Below, in pieces: positions 7,690-15,506 of a stretch of 17,812 nucleotides of DNA. The stretch is from contig JAEWOM010000051.1 in NCBI GenBank assembly GCA_023399675.1, positions 1 to 17,812 of the forward strand, in the 5' to 3' direction. The stretch is from Bacteroidota bacterium. GTDB lineage: Bacteria > Bacteroidota > Bacteroidia > Flavobacteriales > Weeksellaceae. A program made the translations under genes and the position numbers. The notes beneath the pieces are model-generated. The model searched no databases, was not told where the DNA came from, and saw only the letters and a list, made by a program, of their open reading frames with translations. Numbering within the stretch: the stretch's first letter is position 1; each line of letters opens with the position of its first letter.

Positions 7690-7717
7690 GCAAAAACAAA
7701 GCGCCTTTCGGCACTTT
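7690..7717 (-). terminator. Intrinsic terminator after the DUF2911 gene
   Basis: On the minus strand AAAGTGCC-GAAA-GGCGCTTT forms an 8-bp stem (one G-U pair) closed by a GNRA-type GAAA tetraloop (stem-loop 7717-7698). It is followed by GTTTTTGCTTG and starts just after the stop codon at 7721. Confidence 0.75.
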
Positions 7718-7720
7718 CTG

Positions 7721-8335
7721 TTATTTTTCTCGTTGTATTGCTTTTATCTCCTGCAGTTTTTCGGCAACCCTGTTTATTTTATCCATTCTGTCGGCTGTTA
7801 CCGGAACGCTGGTTTGAACTTTATCCCATTTGAAAACCAAATTGACAGCGTGGTCGTTAACCGGTTCCATGGAAATTTCAAAATATTCCTGTTTATCATT
7901 GAGTCGCTGAACAGGCACCGTAACACTGGTAACATCGAGTTTGGAATCATAAACGGTACCCCAGTTCTGGCTGTCTTTGTTCAAAATGATTTTCCAGTTA
8001 TTTGCAGTTGGCTCTATAAAAAGTCCATACGTACCCATCGCTACCGATTTACCACCGAAATTCACAGGCTGACCGAAAGTGATTTTTGTTGATGAATTAG
8101 CACCGGCTCTCCACACTTTTCCGTAGGGAACCAACTCTCCGAAGATTGTTCTGTTTTTTACACCGGGTCTGCCATAATCAACGGTAATTTTAGATACAGA
8201 AAACTGCTGTTCAATCATTTGTCTCGGACTCGCTGCCGGAACCGATAATGTTTGTGAATACGCTGTAACTGAAATTGCTAAAATGGCTGTTATGAATAGT
8301 TTTCTAATATTATTGATTTTTGCTAAGATAATCAT
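7721..8335 (-). CDS. DUF2911 domain-containing secreted protein
   Basis: The 204-residue protein has an N-terminal signal peptide (RKLFITAILAISVTAYSQ, cut near residue 28). It continues with the DUF2911 pattern: QQFSVSKITVDYGRPGVKNRTIFG, LVPYGKVWRAGANSSTKITF, MGTYGLFIEPTANNWKIILNK and WGTVYDSKLDVTSV. DUF2911 proteins are common, probably periplasmic proteins of Bacteroidota with unknown biochemical role. The ATG at 8335 gives a slightly long n-region (MIILAKINNIRKLF); there is no closer in-frame ATG before the hydrophobic core, so I keep it. The gene sits between two terminators and looks monocistronic. Family confidence is high; function is unknown. Confidence 0.9.
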   Translation of the reverse strand: MIILAKINNIRKLFITAILAISVTAYSQTLSVPAASPRQMIEQQFSVSKITVDYGRPGVKNRTIFGELVPYGKVWRAGANSSTKITFGQPVNFGGKSVAMGTYGLFIEPTANNWKIILNKDSQNWGTVYDSKLDVTSVTVPVQRLNDKQEYFEISMEPVNDHAVNLVFKWDKVQTSVPVTADRMDKINRVAEKLQEIKAIQREK

Positions 8336-8360
8336 AAATAATAATCTTGCAGCGACACCT

Positions 8361-8386
8361 AAGAAAAAGGCAGGAAAACCCTGCCC
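8361..8386 (-). terminator. Intrinsic terminator after the T9SS propeller gene
   Basis: On the minus strand GGCAGG-gtttt-CCTGCC (8385-8369) is followed by TTTTTCTT, about 22 bases past the stop at 8408. It separates this gene from the DUF2911 gene. Confidence 0.75.
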
Positions 8387-8407
8387 TTTCGATTCAAAAC
8401 TTAACTG

Positions 8408-9670
8408 TTATTTTCTGATGAATTTTTGAGAACCCTCAGTTGTTTTTAAAATATAGTTTCCGCTTTGTAAATCTGAAACTGAAACTGTAATCATCCCCGT
8501 CTTTACACGAAAAGATTTAATCAGTTTCCCGGAAACGTCGTAAATATCAGCGTTTACAGCAGAATTTATGTTGAAATTTATTTCTGCAGCTGCAGGATTT
8601 GGATAAACCTGAAACTTTTTAAAGTTGTCTGCTTCATTTACTGCCAGTGATCCGTTTGGTGTTAATCGAACCAGACCGTTATTGCTAATTCCCCACACTT
8701 TGTTGTTAGAGTCAATCTCGATATCATAAATGCCTGAGGCCGGAAAATTGCTGTGTGTTGAGTTTTTGAAAATAAGACATTCATCCAGCATAAATATTGA
8801 TCCTTCATCACATTCTGCAGATTCTGAGGCCCACAGTTTTCCTGTAGAATCAAATGCAAGTGCCCGTATATCGCAGTTTCCTGTCGTACAGTTTCCTGAT
8901 AAAATGGCTGAAGTGCCCGTTGCCAGTTCGACCGAATGTATTTCACTTCCGGTGTTGACATATGAGATATTATTTTTTACTGTAAAACCACCACCAGAAT
9001 AGCCCGGCAAATCAATTACAGACCAGCTTCCATTGTACATAAGCATTTTCTGGTTAGAGCTCTGCGTAATAAAAATTCTGTTGGACGAATCGGTAAATAT
9101 TTGGCTCATATAGGTAAGGTGGGAGAATTGTGGCGTATTGCTGATATTCATTACTGACCATGCAGTGCCGTTGTAACGCAGAATATAATAATAGTCATAT
9201 TGCTGCATACTGGCCATCAGCATCCATATTTCACCATTTACAGTTACGGTACTGCTTTGTATGAAATCCTGAAATGCTGAATGTGTGGAGGAATGGTATA
9301 CCGTCCAGTTAGTTCCGTCGTATTTTGAAACAGAATTGGGATGGAAGGCATACAAATTGCCGCCAGAGCTTGCAATCTTTTTTATATAATTGCTGGCGAT
9401 TCCTTAATTCGATGTTGTATAATAGATCAATTGGATTCCGTGGAACTTGCTTAATCCCGATCCAGTCTGATTATAATTTGTAGCGAACCAGAGGTTATTG
9501 TTGCTGTCGATTTCAATATCAAAACCTTCTCCGCCTGCAAATCCCGAGTTGGCCGGGGTAAAGTGTTCAATCGTGTAGTTCTGGCTGTAAAAAGTCAGAG
9601 AAGAACTAACCAGAATGAAAGTCAGGATTTTCCTTAGCGTGTACCCGTTCATAAAGTTGTTTTTTTTCAT
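8408..9670 (-). pseudogene. Secreted propeller-repeat protein with T9SS sorting domain, interrupted by an in-frame TAA
   Basis: One frame runs from the ATG at 9670 to the stop at 8408, about 420 codons, broken only by TAA at 9406-9404 (codon 89). The first part has a signal peptide (ILTFILVSSSLTFYSQ) and a two-component-regulator-propeller (Reg_prop-like) repeat, FDIEIDSNNNLWFATNYNQ. Without any frame change the rest continues GIASNYIKKIASSGGNLYAF, KYDGTNWTVYHSS, further blades with Trp and Asp turns, and IYDIEIDSNNKVWGISNNGLVRL. It closes with a type A T9SS C-terminal domain (FQVYPNPAAAEINF ... YDVSGKLIKSF ... LQSGNYILKTTEGSQKFIRK), which directs export through the type IX system and attachment or release at the surface. 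TTSN-stop-GIASN fits a Ser codon (TCA) changed to TAA. The 8408-9355 part has its own ATG but no signal peptide, so it could not be exported. Confidence 0.85.
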
Positions 9671-9752
9671 GGCATTTTTTTTAATTGGTTAAAATTACCA
9701 CAAGAAACTGCTCGGGAAAATACCGGAATTTAGGTAAAATTGGCTTTGGTTG

Positions 9753-9998
9753 TCAGATCATATTGTTCTGAATAGCCACAGTAATGAGTTCTGCAACAAT
9801 TTTAACCTGAAATTTCTGAATGATATTTTTTCGGTGTGTATCCACGGTTATAGGACTCAGGAAAAGTTCTTCTGCAATCGTATTGTTGGTTTTTACTTCT
9901 GCCAGAAGTTTCAGGATCTCCTTTTCTCTTTTGGTTAGCCTGGAAACAGCTGCCAGATCATTCTGCGCAGGTTTGCTGTTAATTTTCTTTCACAATTT
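9753..9998 (-). pseudogene. Headless remnant of a NarL/LuxR response regulator (HTH domain only)
   Basis: Read on the minus strand this segment encodes PAQNDLAAVSRLTKREKEI, then a complete LuxR-type helix-turn-helix (TIAEELFLSPITVDTHRKN) ending in QNNMI and TGA at 9755-9753. It aligns with residues 138-210 of the intact regulator encoded at 15506-14874, with about 25 base differences over roughly 220 bases by my manual count and an identical 51-base block (9800-9850 and 14921-14971). No receiver domain precedes it. At the upstream edge the frame is lost through an extra A near 9982-9985 and a TGA, and there is no usable ATG. I read it as the surviving 3' end of a duplicated regulator gene. 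It follows the dipeptidase stop by about 45 bases. Confidence 0.8.
9800..9850 (-). repeat. Direct repeat, copy 1 (identical 51-base core of the duplicated regulator 3' end)
   Basis: This is identical, in the same orientation, to 14921-14971 inside the intact response-regulator gene. The two copies lie about 5.1 kb apart and bracket the protease/dipeptidase cassette. Similarity fades just past the stop codons. Confidence 0.8.
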
Positions 9999-10041
9999 AC
10001 TTTAACAAAATAAACTGGGTCTGCCTTGCACCGCCGGTTCA

Positions 10042-11691
10042 TTACTTCCAGTTTCGCAAAAAGCGCTGCAGCATCGTTTTTCCGTTCAGATAAAGGAATT
10101 TATCAACACACTTTTCCAGATATTTTGCATCAATCGGATCGTTCGGTTTATTTTTAAAGACCCGAATCTCATTCATAAACTCAAGTCTTTTCTCGGTAAT
10201 GGGTAAATAATACATCAAATCGATTTTCAGCGTGTCGAGTTTCGTAACATTGTCGTACGGATTGATCGGATTGATGAGTCCATCGAAATCGGAACCGAGA
10301 CAAATGTGGTCCCACGGAGTTTTCTCGCCAACCCAGTTCAACTCCTGATAACCGATACGGACTGCATGCAAAATATGCGCACAGAGCAGAAAAATATGGC
10401 GCACTTCCCTGCTGGTTTTGGCTTCCGGTCTGTGAATTTTTTCACTCCTGTCGAAAGTTCCGGTTTTGAACCATTTTTCGTATTCCATCAGCGGAATAGC
10501 TTCTACATCTTTGAAAAAATCGCTGCGAACACCGTCGAAAGTTGATTTCGAAGCGCCAAGAATCCGCTGATCGAGGGAAATCCCAATCATTCCGTTGCTT
10601 CGCATGATTTCCGCAATTTCCTCATCAAAAAGATTAATGGTCCAGGGGTTTGCGAAAAGTTTATTGTTCAGGAGGAAATTCGCCTTACCAATCTGCCGGT
10701 TTTTTGCCTGAATTTCCGGAATCGGCATCCCGCGGTTGTAGCGGATCGCGGTGCTGTACTCTTTGTTTTCCAGAAAATTTTCCAGAGAGCAGAATGTAAA
10801 GCCGGTATGTGAACAGATAATCGGCAATCGCAGCGTTTCCGGATTGCTGGCACCCAATTCTTCTTTGAACTGGTAGAACCGGTATCTGGAAAAGACGCTC
10901 ATATGCTTGATGTCAATTAAACTCGGAAATTTATGAAGCATCACAGCACGCATGAATTTTTCGCCCAAAGCAGAGATTCCATAGCCCGATTTAGGCGTGA
11001 AATCTTCGCTGCGGAAAGCTTGCTGAGCGGTCGGTGTGAGTGCCTGTGCAAAACTGCACATATGCTGTTCCGGAACTTCGCTGAGATGAACCAGATTTAT
11101 GCTGAAAATATCGATGGATTTCGGATCATCCTGTATTTCATGGTAGCGTTCCACCGGAGCGGTTACGGCATTGATATCGCGAATGACGGCATCTGAAAAA
11201 TTATGGGCGCCTTCCACAGAAAATGCGAGGAAAGTGCTTTTCGGATCATCCAATACCTGCGGAGCGGTCTTCTGTTTACGATTCAAAAACCTGATATTGT
11301 ACTCTTCTTCAAGAACCTTACTATTTAAAGTGTGGTATTCAATTTCTTTTCGAAACAGGTTAAAATAGGTTGTTTTGCGGTTTTTCACCTGGTCGATATA
11401 ATTCCAGTCAATCGGCAGATTATTAGAACCCAAACTTCGGAACAGGCCGCTGATGTTTTCTGCGAATGCGTATTCCATAGCCAAAAGCGCAGTAACACCA
11501 CAGCCCAGCCTGCTTTGTTTTACCATTTTCGGAGACGACTGGCTGTCGAACGCGTTTCCCATGAATTCATCAATCAGGCTCATCACGCCTTTGGTCTTGA
11601 AATCGGTGGAAAGCGGAAGTCTTTGGTTGTTTTTGGTGCTGATCAGATGTTTAAACAGCAGATGAAAATGGAAGTCAAAAATATTTTTCAT
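10042..11691 (-). CDS. Peptidase M19 (membrane dipeptidase)-like metallohydrolase
   Basis: The 549-residue protein shows the ordered metal-ligand motifs of the M19 dipeptidase/amidohydrolase barrel: an N-terminal IFDFHFHL (His8, His10), AFSVEGAHNF with Glu160, SLIDIKHMS with His263, PIICSHTGF with His295, and the late ICLGSDFDGLINP with Asp468. M19 enzymes are zinc enzymes cleaving dipeptides with broad specificity. Two points are unusual. The first motif is H-x-H rather than the H-x-D typical of renal dipeptidase, and the protein is about 150 residues longer than usual, with insertions around 80-150 and 300-360. There is no signal peptide or lipid anchor, so it should be cytoplasmic. The start lies 12 bases after the stop of the serine-protease gene, so the two are co-transcribed. 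Activity on dipeptides is not guaranteed, given the differences. Confidence 0.82.
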   Translation of the reverse strand: MKNIFDFHFHLLFKHLISTKNNQRLPLSTDFKTKGVMSLIDEFMGNAFDSQSSPKMVKQSRLGCGVTALLAMEYAFAENISGLFRSLGSNNLPIDWNYIDQVKNRKTTYFNLFRKEIEYHTLNSKVLEEEYNIRFLNRKQKTAPQVLDDPKSTFLAFSVEGAHNFSDAVIRDINAVTAPVERYHEIQDDPKSIDIFSINLVHLSEVPEQHMCSFAQALTPTAQQAFRSEDFTPKSGYGISALGEKFMRAVMLHKFPSLIDIKHMSVFSRYRFYQFKEELGASNPETLRLPIICSHTGFTFCSLENFLENKEYSTAIRYNRGMPIPEIQAKNRQIGKANFLLNNKLFANPWTINLFDEEIAEIMRSNGMIGISLDQRILGASKSTFDGVRSDFFKDVEAIPLMEYEKWFKTGTFDRSEKIHRPEAKTSREVRHIFLLCAHILHAVRIGYQELNWVGEKTPWDHICLGSDFDGLINPINPYDNVTKLDTLKIDLMYYLPITEKRLEFMNEIRVFKNKPNDPIDAKYLEKCVDKFLYLNGKTMLQRFLRNWK

Positions 11692-11703
11692 GGTTTTGTG
11701 TTT

Positions 11704-14443
11704 TTATTGAATGACAATGCTTCGCAATTGATTGAAGAGAGGTATCTGGTCTGCTTTGGCCAAACTCTCCAATGAAACTTTTCGCGAATCTTTCTTTAGC
11801 TGTGCTTCGAGAATTCCCTTCGCATGATCAGACATTTCCACATTTTCACCAAGGCTTTCCTGTCCCCGAAACGTGGTGTTGTATTTTCTCAGAATTCCGT
11901 TCCAAATCATTTTCAGCGATTCACCGGCAGTGCGGAAAGCCATGTTAACTTCATTGATGTTTTCATGGGCGTAGGCATTTTTCAGCGTGGAATTTTTTGG
12001 AATTTCCTGTTTCAGCAACTGATCGATATCCAGAATACCGGCACCGAATTTACTTTTCGGTAACCGGTGTTTTGTTCTTGCAGAATCTTTGAGATTTTTT
12101 CTGAAGGCTTCAACGATTTGGTGACCTTTTAAAGATCTGAGTTTTTCGCGGTTCTGATAAAGCCACAGAACAGCTGCTGCGGCAACATGAGGTGTAGCAT
12201 AGCTCGTGCCATGGCCATAAGACATACCGTAACTGTAGATTCCGTTTTTTTGAGCCGTAAATGAAGGCACAAAAACATGCATTCCCGGAGCAGTGATATC
12301 CACTGCATCGCCACAGCACGATCCTTTCCATTCCGCATCAAGCGGATTAGATGCTGCAACAGCAATTGTACCCGGATGAACCGCAGGTGCAACCACTTCC
12401 CCAACTTCGTTTCCTGCTGCACAGCACCAGATAATGCCGTGCTGATAGACTTTTTTGGCCAGTGTATAGGTAGTCATCGTCGGAGGCAGCTCCATACTCG
12501 TGGTAATGACATTCGCGCCCAATGCAATGGCTCTGTCCACTGCTTTTAATAATTCGGACTGACGGTTGATCAGCAGTACATCTTTCGCCACACGAAACGG
12601 AATTAATTTCACATTATTCCGGCTTAGTAAACCAACATTTCCGTTATTGGATAATTCGGCGAGTTCGTTTCCGACGAGTAGACTGCCGGTGCGTGCGCCG
12701 TGACCGTAACCTGCCAAAAGATGCATTGCGCCGGTTTCTTCACGTGCATTGTCATCATTGTCAACAAAATCAAAATCGTGCATCAGATTGAACGATCCGT
12801 AAATTTTCGGATGATGCGCATACCCGGTATCGAGCTGAACTATTTTGATGCTGTCGCCGATATTGTCCGTTACCGTACCTTTATAATTCACGGCCTTCCA
12901 GTTCCACTGTCTGAAATCTTCGGGCGCTCTATTGAGTACGTAACTGCTGTCTTTTCCATAAAGTTCCAGAAAATGTTCTTCGGTGGATTTATCGGTTCCT
13001 GATGCAAAATTTTCCAGTTTGTCATTGGTTTCTACTTCGGTATAATCAAGGTTGGTGTACAGTTCGCTATCGTATTCTGCATATTCAATATCAGGAATTG
13101 CCTGCAGGTCGCGCGCAAATTCGTTGGGATTACGGCTACCGATATCAATTGTCAAAACGAATATTTCCTGAAATCCTTCTTTGGCAGTACTCGGCATGGA
13201 AAGAATCAGCGTGAAATCTGTTCCGAAATTCATCTGGAGCTCCTTCTCTACTCTGTCGTAAACGTCCGGCTCATAATTCATCGTAACCAGAAATTTCGCA
13301 GGACCGGATTTTTTAACAGTTGTCTCCTCATCCTTCTTTGGAGAACTCAGTTCCTCCACTTTTTCTTTTATGCCGTCGGCGATAAGAACTGGGGTACTCG
13401 GTTGCGTATTCACAATTTCGTTGAGTACTTTTTTCTCTTTTTTACTTCGATAGAGTATCGAATTCTTAATTTTTGTTTTCGCTGCATCTTCAAATTTTGC
13501 TGCTTTCAGCACTTCCAGAATTCTGCTGATGCGCATTCCGGCATTTCCAATCCAGTCAATTTCTTCTTCACGCGTACTTTCATTAACAATGGTACCGGCT
13601 TTAGTCAACGGATTTCCCTGCGAATCCATTCTGGGAACACCGGTTTGATGCAGCGCGATGACCTCGCAGGTGCCAAGTCCCAGAACCTTGGATCCTGACG
13701 AACCGGGAAGCGTATCGGTTTCGTAGATGATTTGGTCTTCGTTTTCAGAATAAAATGAATTGTTATTGAGTGTCGTTTTTTTGGGAAGTCCGTTAGGATG
13801 CTGAATAATGATACATGATTCTCCTTTAAAAATCTTGCCGATATTTCCGTCGAGGTCAATAGAAGGAATCGAGTTGATGTCCGTTCCCTGTGCGTTCAAC
13901 TGTTCTACCGCAACCATGGTGAAGTCCAGTCCGGAAGCGGAATCGCCTTCTTTTTTCTTCAGCGCCGACGTCAGGAAAAACCGGTCGGGATCAAGACGGA
14001 ATCCTGTGGGTTCAATATTTTCCCGTCTAATCCAGTTCATAGTTGAACTGCACACGGAAATTCCTGCAGGAGCTTTCCGTAGGAATAACGTGATTGTTCG
14101 TAAGTATAATGTTTCCAGAAATCAGAAATCCGGTTCCGTCGGGCCTGCCGTTTTTGATTATTCGGCAGACTGATTTCGATTTTTGAATAATCTTTTCAAG
14201 CGTGACGATATCAACGAAATCATCCGTGCCGATAATTCTTTCGATCGCGAGATCAAAAGCCATATTTTCACGGGCAATGCGTGTGTCCAGTCTTTTCTCA
14301 TTTTCATCGAGGATAATTCGCGGTGCATTCGTTTCTTTTACAATTTCAAGTTTCGCGTGGTCGTGTTCGATTTGAGGATAATCGTTGCCGAGATTATCGA
14401 GAACGACCTTCATATTTTGGGTAGGATCAAATAGTGTGTTCAT
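11704..14443 (-). pseudogene. Two-headed serine protease: V8/trypsin-like (S1) plus subtilisin-like (S8), frameshifted
   Basis: The segment 14443-14027 encodes a 138-residue N-terminus ending in a trypsin-like half domain with GTGFLISGNIILTNNHVI (His118). The overlapping frame, open to 11704, continues it with FRLDPDRFFLTS, LDFTMVAV (Asp173) and DTLPGSSGSKVLG (Ser249), giving a full V8-like triad. After a linker and a propeptide-like segment (AKFLVTMNYEPDVYDRVEKE) comes a subtilisin domain with KIVQLDTGY (Asp538), GYGHGARTG (His581), CCAAGNEVG (Asn678) and GTSYATPHVAAA (Ser747). Dropping one T from GATTAG near 14030 joins YELD directly to RRENIEP and yields one 912-residue protein, so this looks like a one-base insertion. 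No signal peptide is visible. The dipeptidase gene follows after 12 bases. As it stands the trypsin domain is split; the S8 part could start at 14055 or a later ATG. Confidence 0.85.
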
Positions 14444-14873
14444 GGTTTAGTTTTAATTGAGTTTTTAACCCGGGAATTATCCCCAAATCAATGCTCTGGG
14501 GTTGTAGAATCCTTTAATCCGCTTTTTCGCGTATGAAAAGACTATTGTAATAAAAAAGGGTGTTGGGGAATTTGTGTTTTCATAAAATGGTTTTTAGTTC
14601 ATGTAAAATTAGTTAATATTATGCGTTAACTAATAAAAAATGAAAGAAATTTTTCGGAAATCACTGTAGTTTTTCTGCGAAACCTTTATATCACCGCAAT
14701 GCAGTGAATCCGAATGTTTAGCTCAAAATGGAAAATGACTGCTAAACTGCCTCAGTATAATGCGAAAACAAAACAAAAATTCGTTTAATTAGTTAACTGA
14801 TAGGTTGCATAACGGCAAACCGGCTATTTTTTGATTTTTTGTAAGTGCAGCGGTGTGCTGCTTTGACGGCTAT
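14444..14873. other. 430-base non-coding region between regulator and protease genes
   Basis: I see no supportable gene here. The region holds the inverted repeat at 14608-14634, a second ATTAGTTAA site at 14788-14796 (inside the palindrome AGTTAACT), a 17-base near-palindrome TCACCGCAATGCAGTGA at 14691-14707, and a short CCCCA/TGGGG hairpin (14481-14485 with 14497-14501) in the protease leader. It must contain the protease promoter, but no clean TTG-N20-TAnnTTTG match was found. No convincing terminator follows the regulator: the GCAGC/GCTGC hairpin near 14850 lacks a T tract. Confidence 0.6.
14608..14634. promoter_or_regulatory. Perfect 9-bp inverted repeat ATTAGTTAA-N9-TTAACTAAT (candidate operator)
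   Basis: Arms 14608-14616 and 14626-14634 are perfect inverted copies with a 9-base spacer, 165-190 bases upstream of the protease ATG. The 9-mer ATTAGTTAA recurs at 14788-14796. There is no T tract typical of a terminator beside it, and the AT-rich dyad suits a dimeric DNA-binding protein, possibly the adjacent LuxR-type regulator (inference). Confidence 0.45.
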
Positions 14874-15506
14874 CTAAATCAGGTTGTGCTGTAAGGCAAC
14901 ATTAATAAGTTCGGCAACATTTTTAACCTGAAATTTCTGAATGATATTTTTTCGGTGTGTATCCACGGTTAAAGGACTCAGAAAAAGTTCTTCCGCAATG
15001 GTATTGCTGGTTTTTCCTTCTGCCAGAAGTTTCAGGATCTGCTTTTCTCTTTTGGTGAGCCTCGGGACAGCAGCCAGATCATTCTGTGCAGGTTTGCTGA
15101 TAATTTCCTTCACTTCATTACAGAAAACGATATCACCGGAAAGCGCACCGCGGATGCAGCTGTGCAGTTCTTCGATCGTTGCATTTTTTAGCAGGTAACC
15201 GCTGGCACCATTCTGAATACACTGCATGATGATGCTTCTTTCGGAGCGGTTGCTCAGCATGATCACAGATGTTTTGGGTGAAGATTTCTTGATTTCTGCA
15301 CACAGCTCAATGCCGTTGGAGTCCGGCAAAGTGATGTCAAGCAGAACAATATCTGCTGCATTGGTCTGAAGAAAACTGCGGATTCCGGTGCCATCGGTAA
15401 AAGTTCCGCAGATGTGAAAATACTTCTCACTTTCCAGCATCATTTTCAGACCCTGAATAACAATCGGATGATCATCAACAATGGCGATATCTATTTTATG
15501 CGACAT
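14874..15506 (-). CDS. NarL/LuxR-family response regulator
   Basis: The 210-residue protein has a receiver domain (1-122) with Asp11/Asp12 (AIVDDHP), phospho-acceptor Asp57 in IVLLDITLPDSNG, Ser85 in VIMLSNRSE and Lys107 in GYLLKNA. A short linker leads to a LuxR-type helix-turn-helix at about 147-208 (RLTKREKQILKLLAEGKTSN, TIAEELFLSPLTVDTHRKN, VAELINVALQ). It should be phosphorylated by the HisKA_3-type kinase upstream, dimerise and control transcription. Its ATG lies inside the last codons of that kinase gene (11-base overlap), so translation is coupled. The 3' third is duplicated at 9998-9753. Target genes are unknown, but the protease cassette begins 430 bases downstream and is an obvious candidate. 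Confidence 0.93.
   Translation of the reverse strand: MSHKIDIAIVDDHPIVIQGLKMMLESEKYFHICGTFTDGTGIRSFLQTNAADIVLLDITLPDSNGIELCAEIKKSSPKTSVIMLSNRSERSIIMQCIQNGASGYLLKNATIEELHSCIRGALSGDIVFCNEVKEIISKPAQNDLAAVPRLTKREKQILKLLAEGKTSNTIAEELFLSPLTVDTHRKNIIQKFQVKNVAELINVALQHNLI
14921..14971 (-). repeat. Direct repeat, copy 2 (inside the intact response regulator)
   Basis: This is identical in sequence and orientation to 9800-9850 and encodes the recognition-helix part of the LuxR-type DNA-binding domain. Confidence 0.8.

Noticed and set aside
8408..9355. A separate gene starting at 9355
   Set aside because: It lacks a signal peptide although it ends in a T9SS sorting domain, and the upstream half supplies the signal peptide in the same frame across one TAA.
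11332..11775. Plus-strand frame of 147 codons over the dipeptidase start
   Set aside because: It is antisense to the dipeptidase N-terminus and the protease C-terminus; no start context or family resemblance.
13402..13698. Plus-strand frame inside the protease gene
   Set aside because: It is a shadow of the minus-strand linker and trypsin coding sequence.
14027..14055. Programmed +1 frameshift in the protease gene
   Set aside because: The site (CTG GAT TAG A) lacks a known slippery sequence or a clear stimulator such as an internal Shine-Dalgarno or pseudoknot; a one-base insertion is simpler.
14845..14870. Terminator after the NarL-type regulator
   Set aside because: The GCAGC/GCTGC hairpin has only five pairs and no T tract on the minus strand.
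14941..15198. Similar plus-strand frames at 9820-10005 and 14941-15198 that look like a conserved small protein family
   Set aside because: Their similarity is the antisense image of the duplicated LuxR-type DNA-binding domain; the minus-strand reading has the real motifs.
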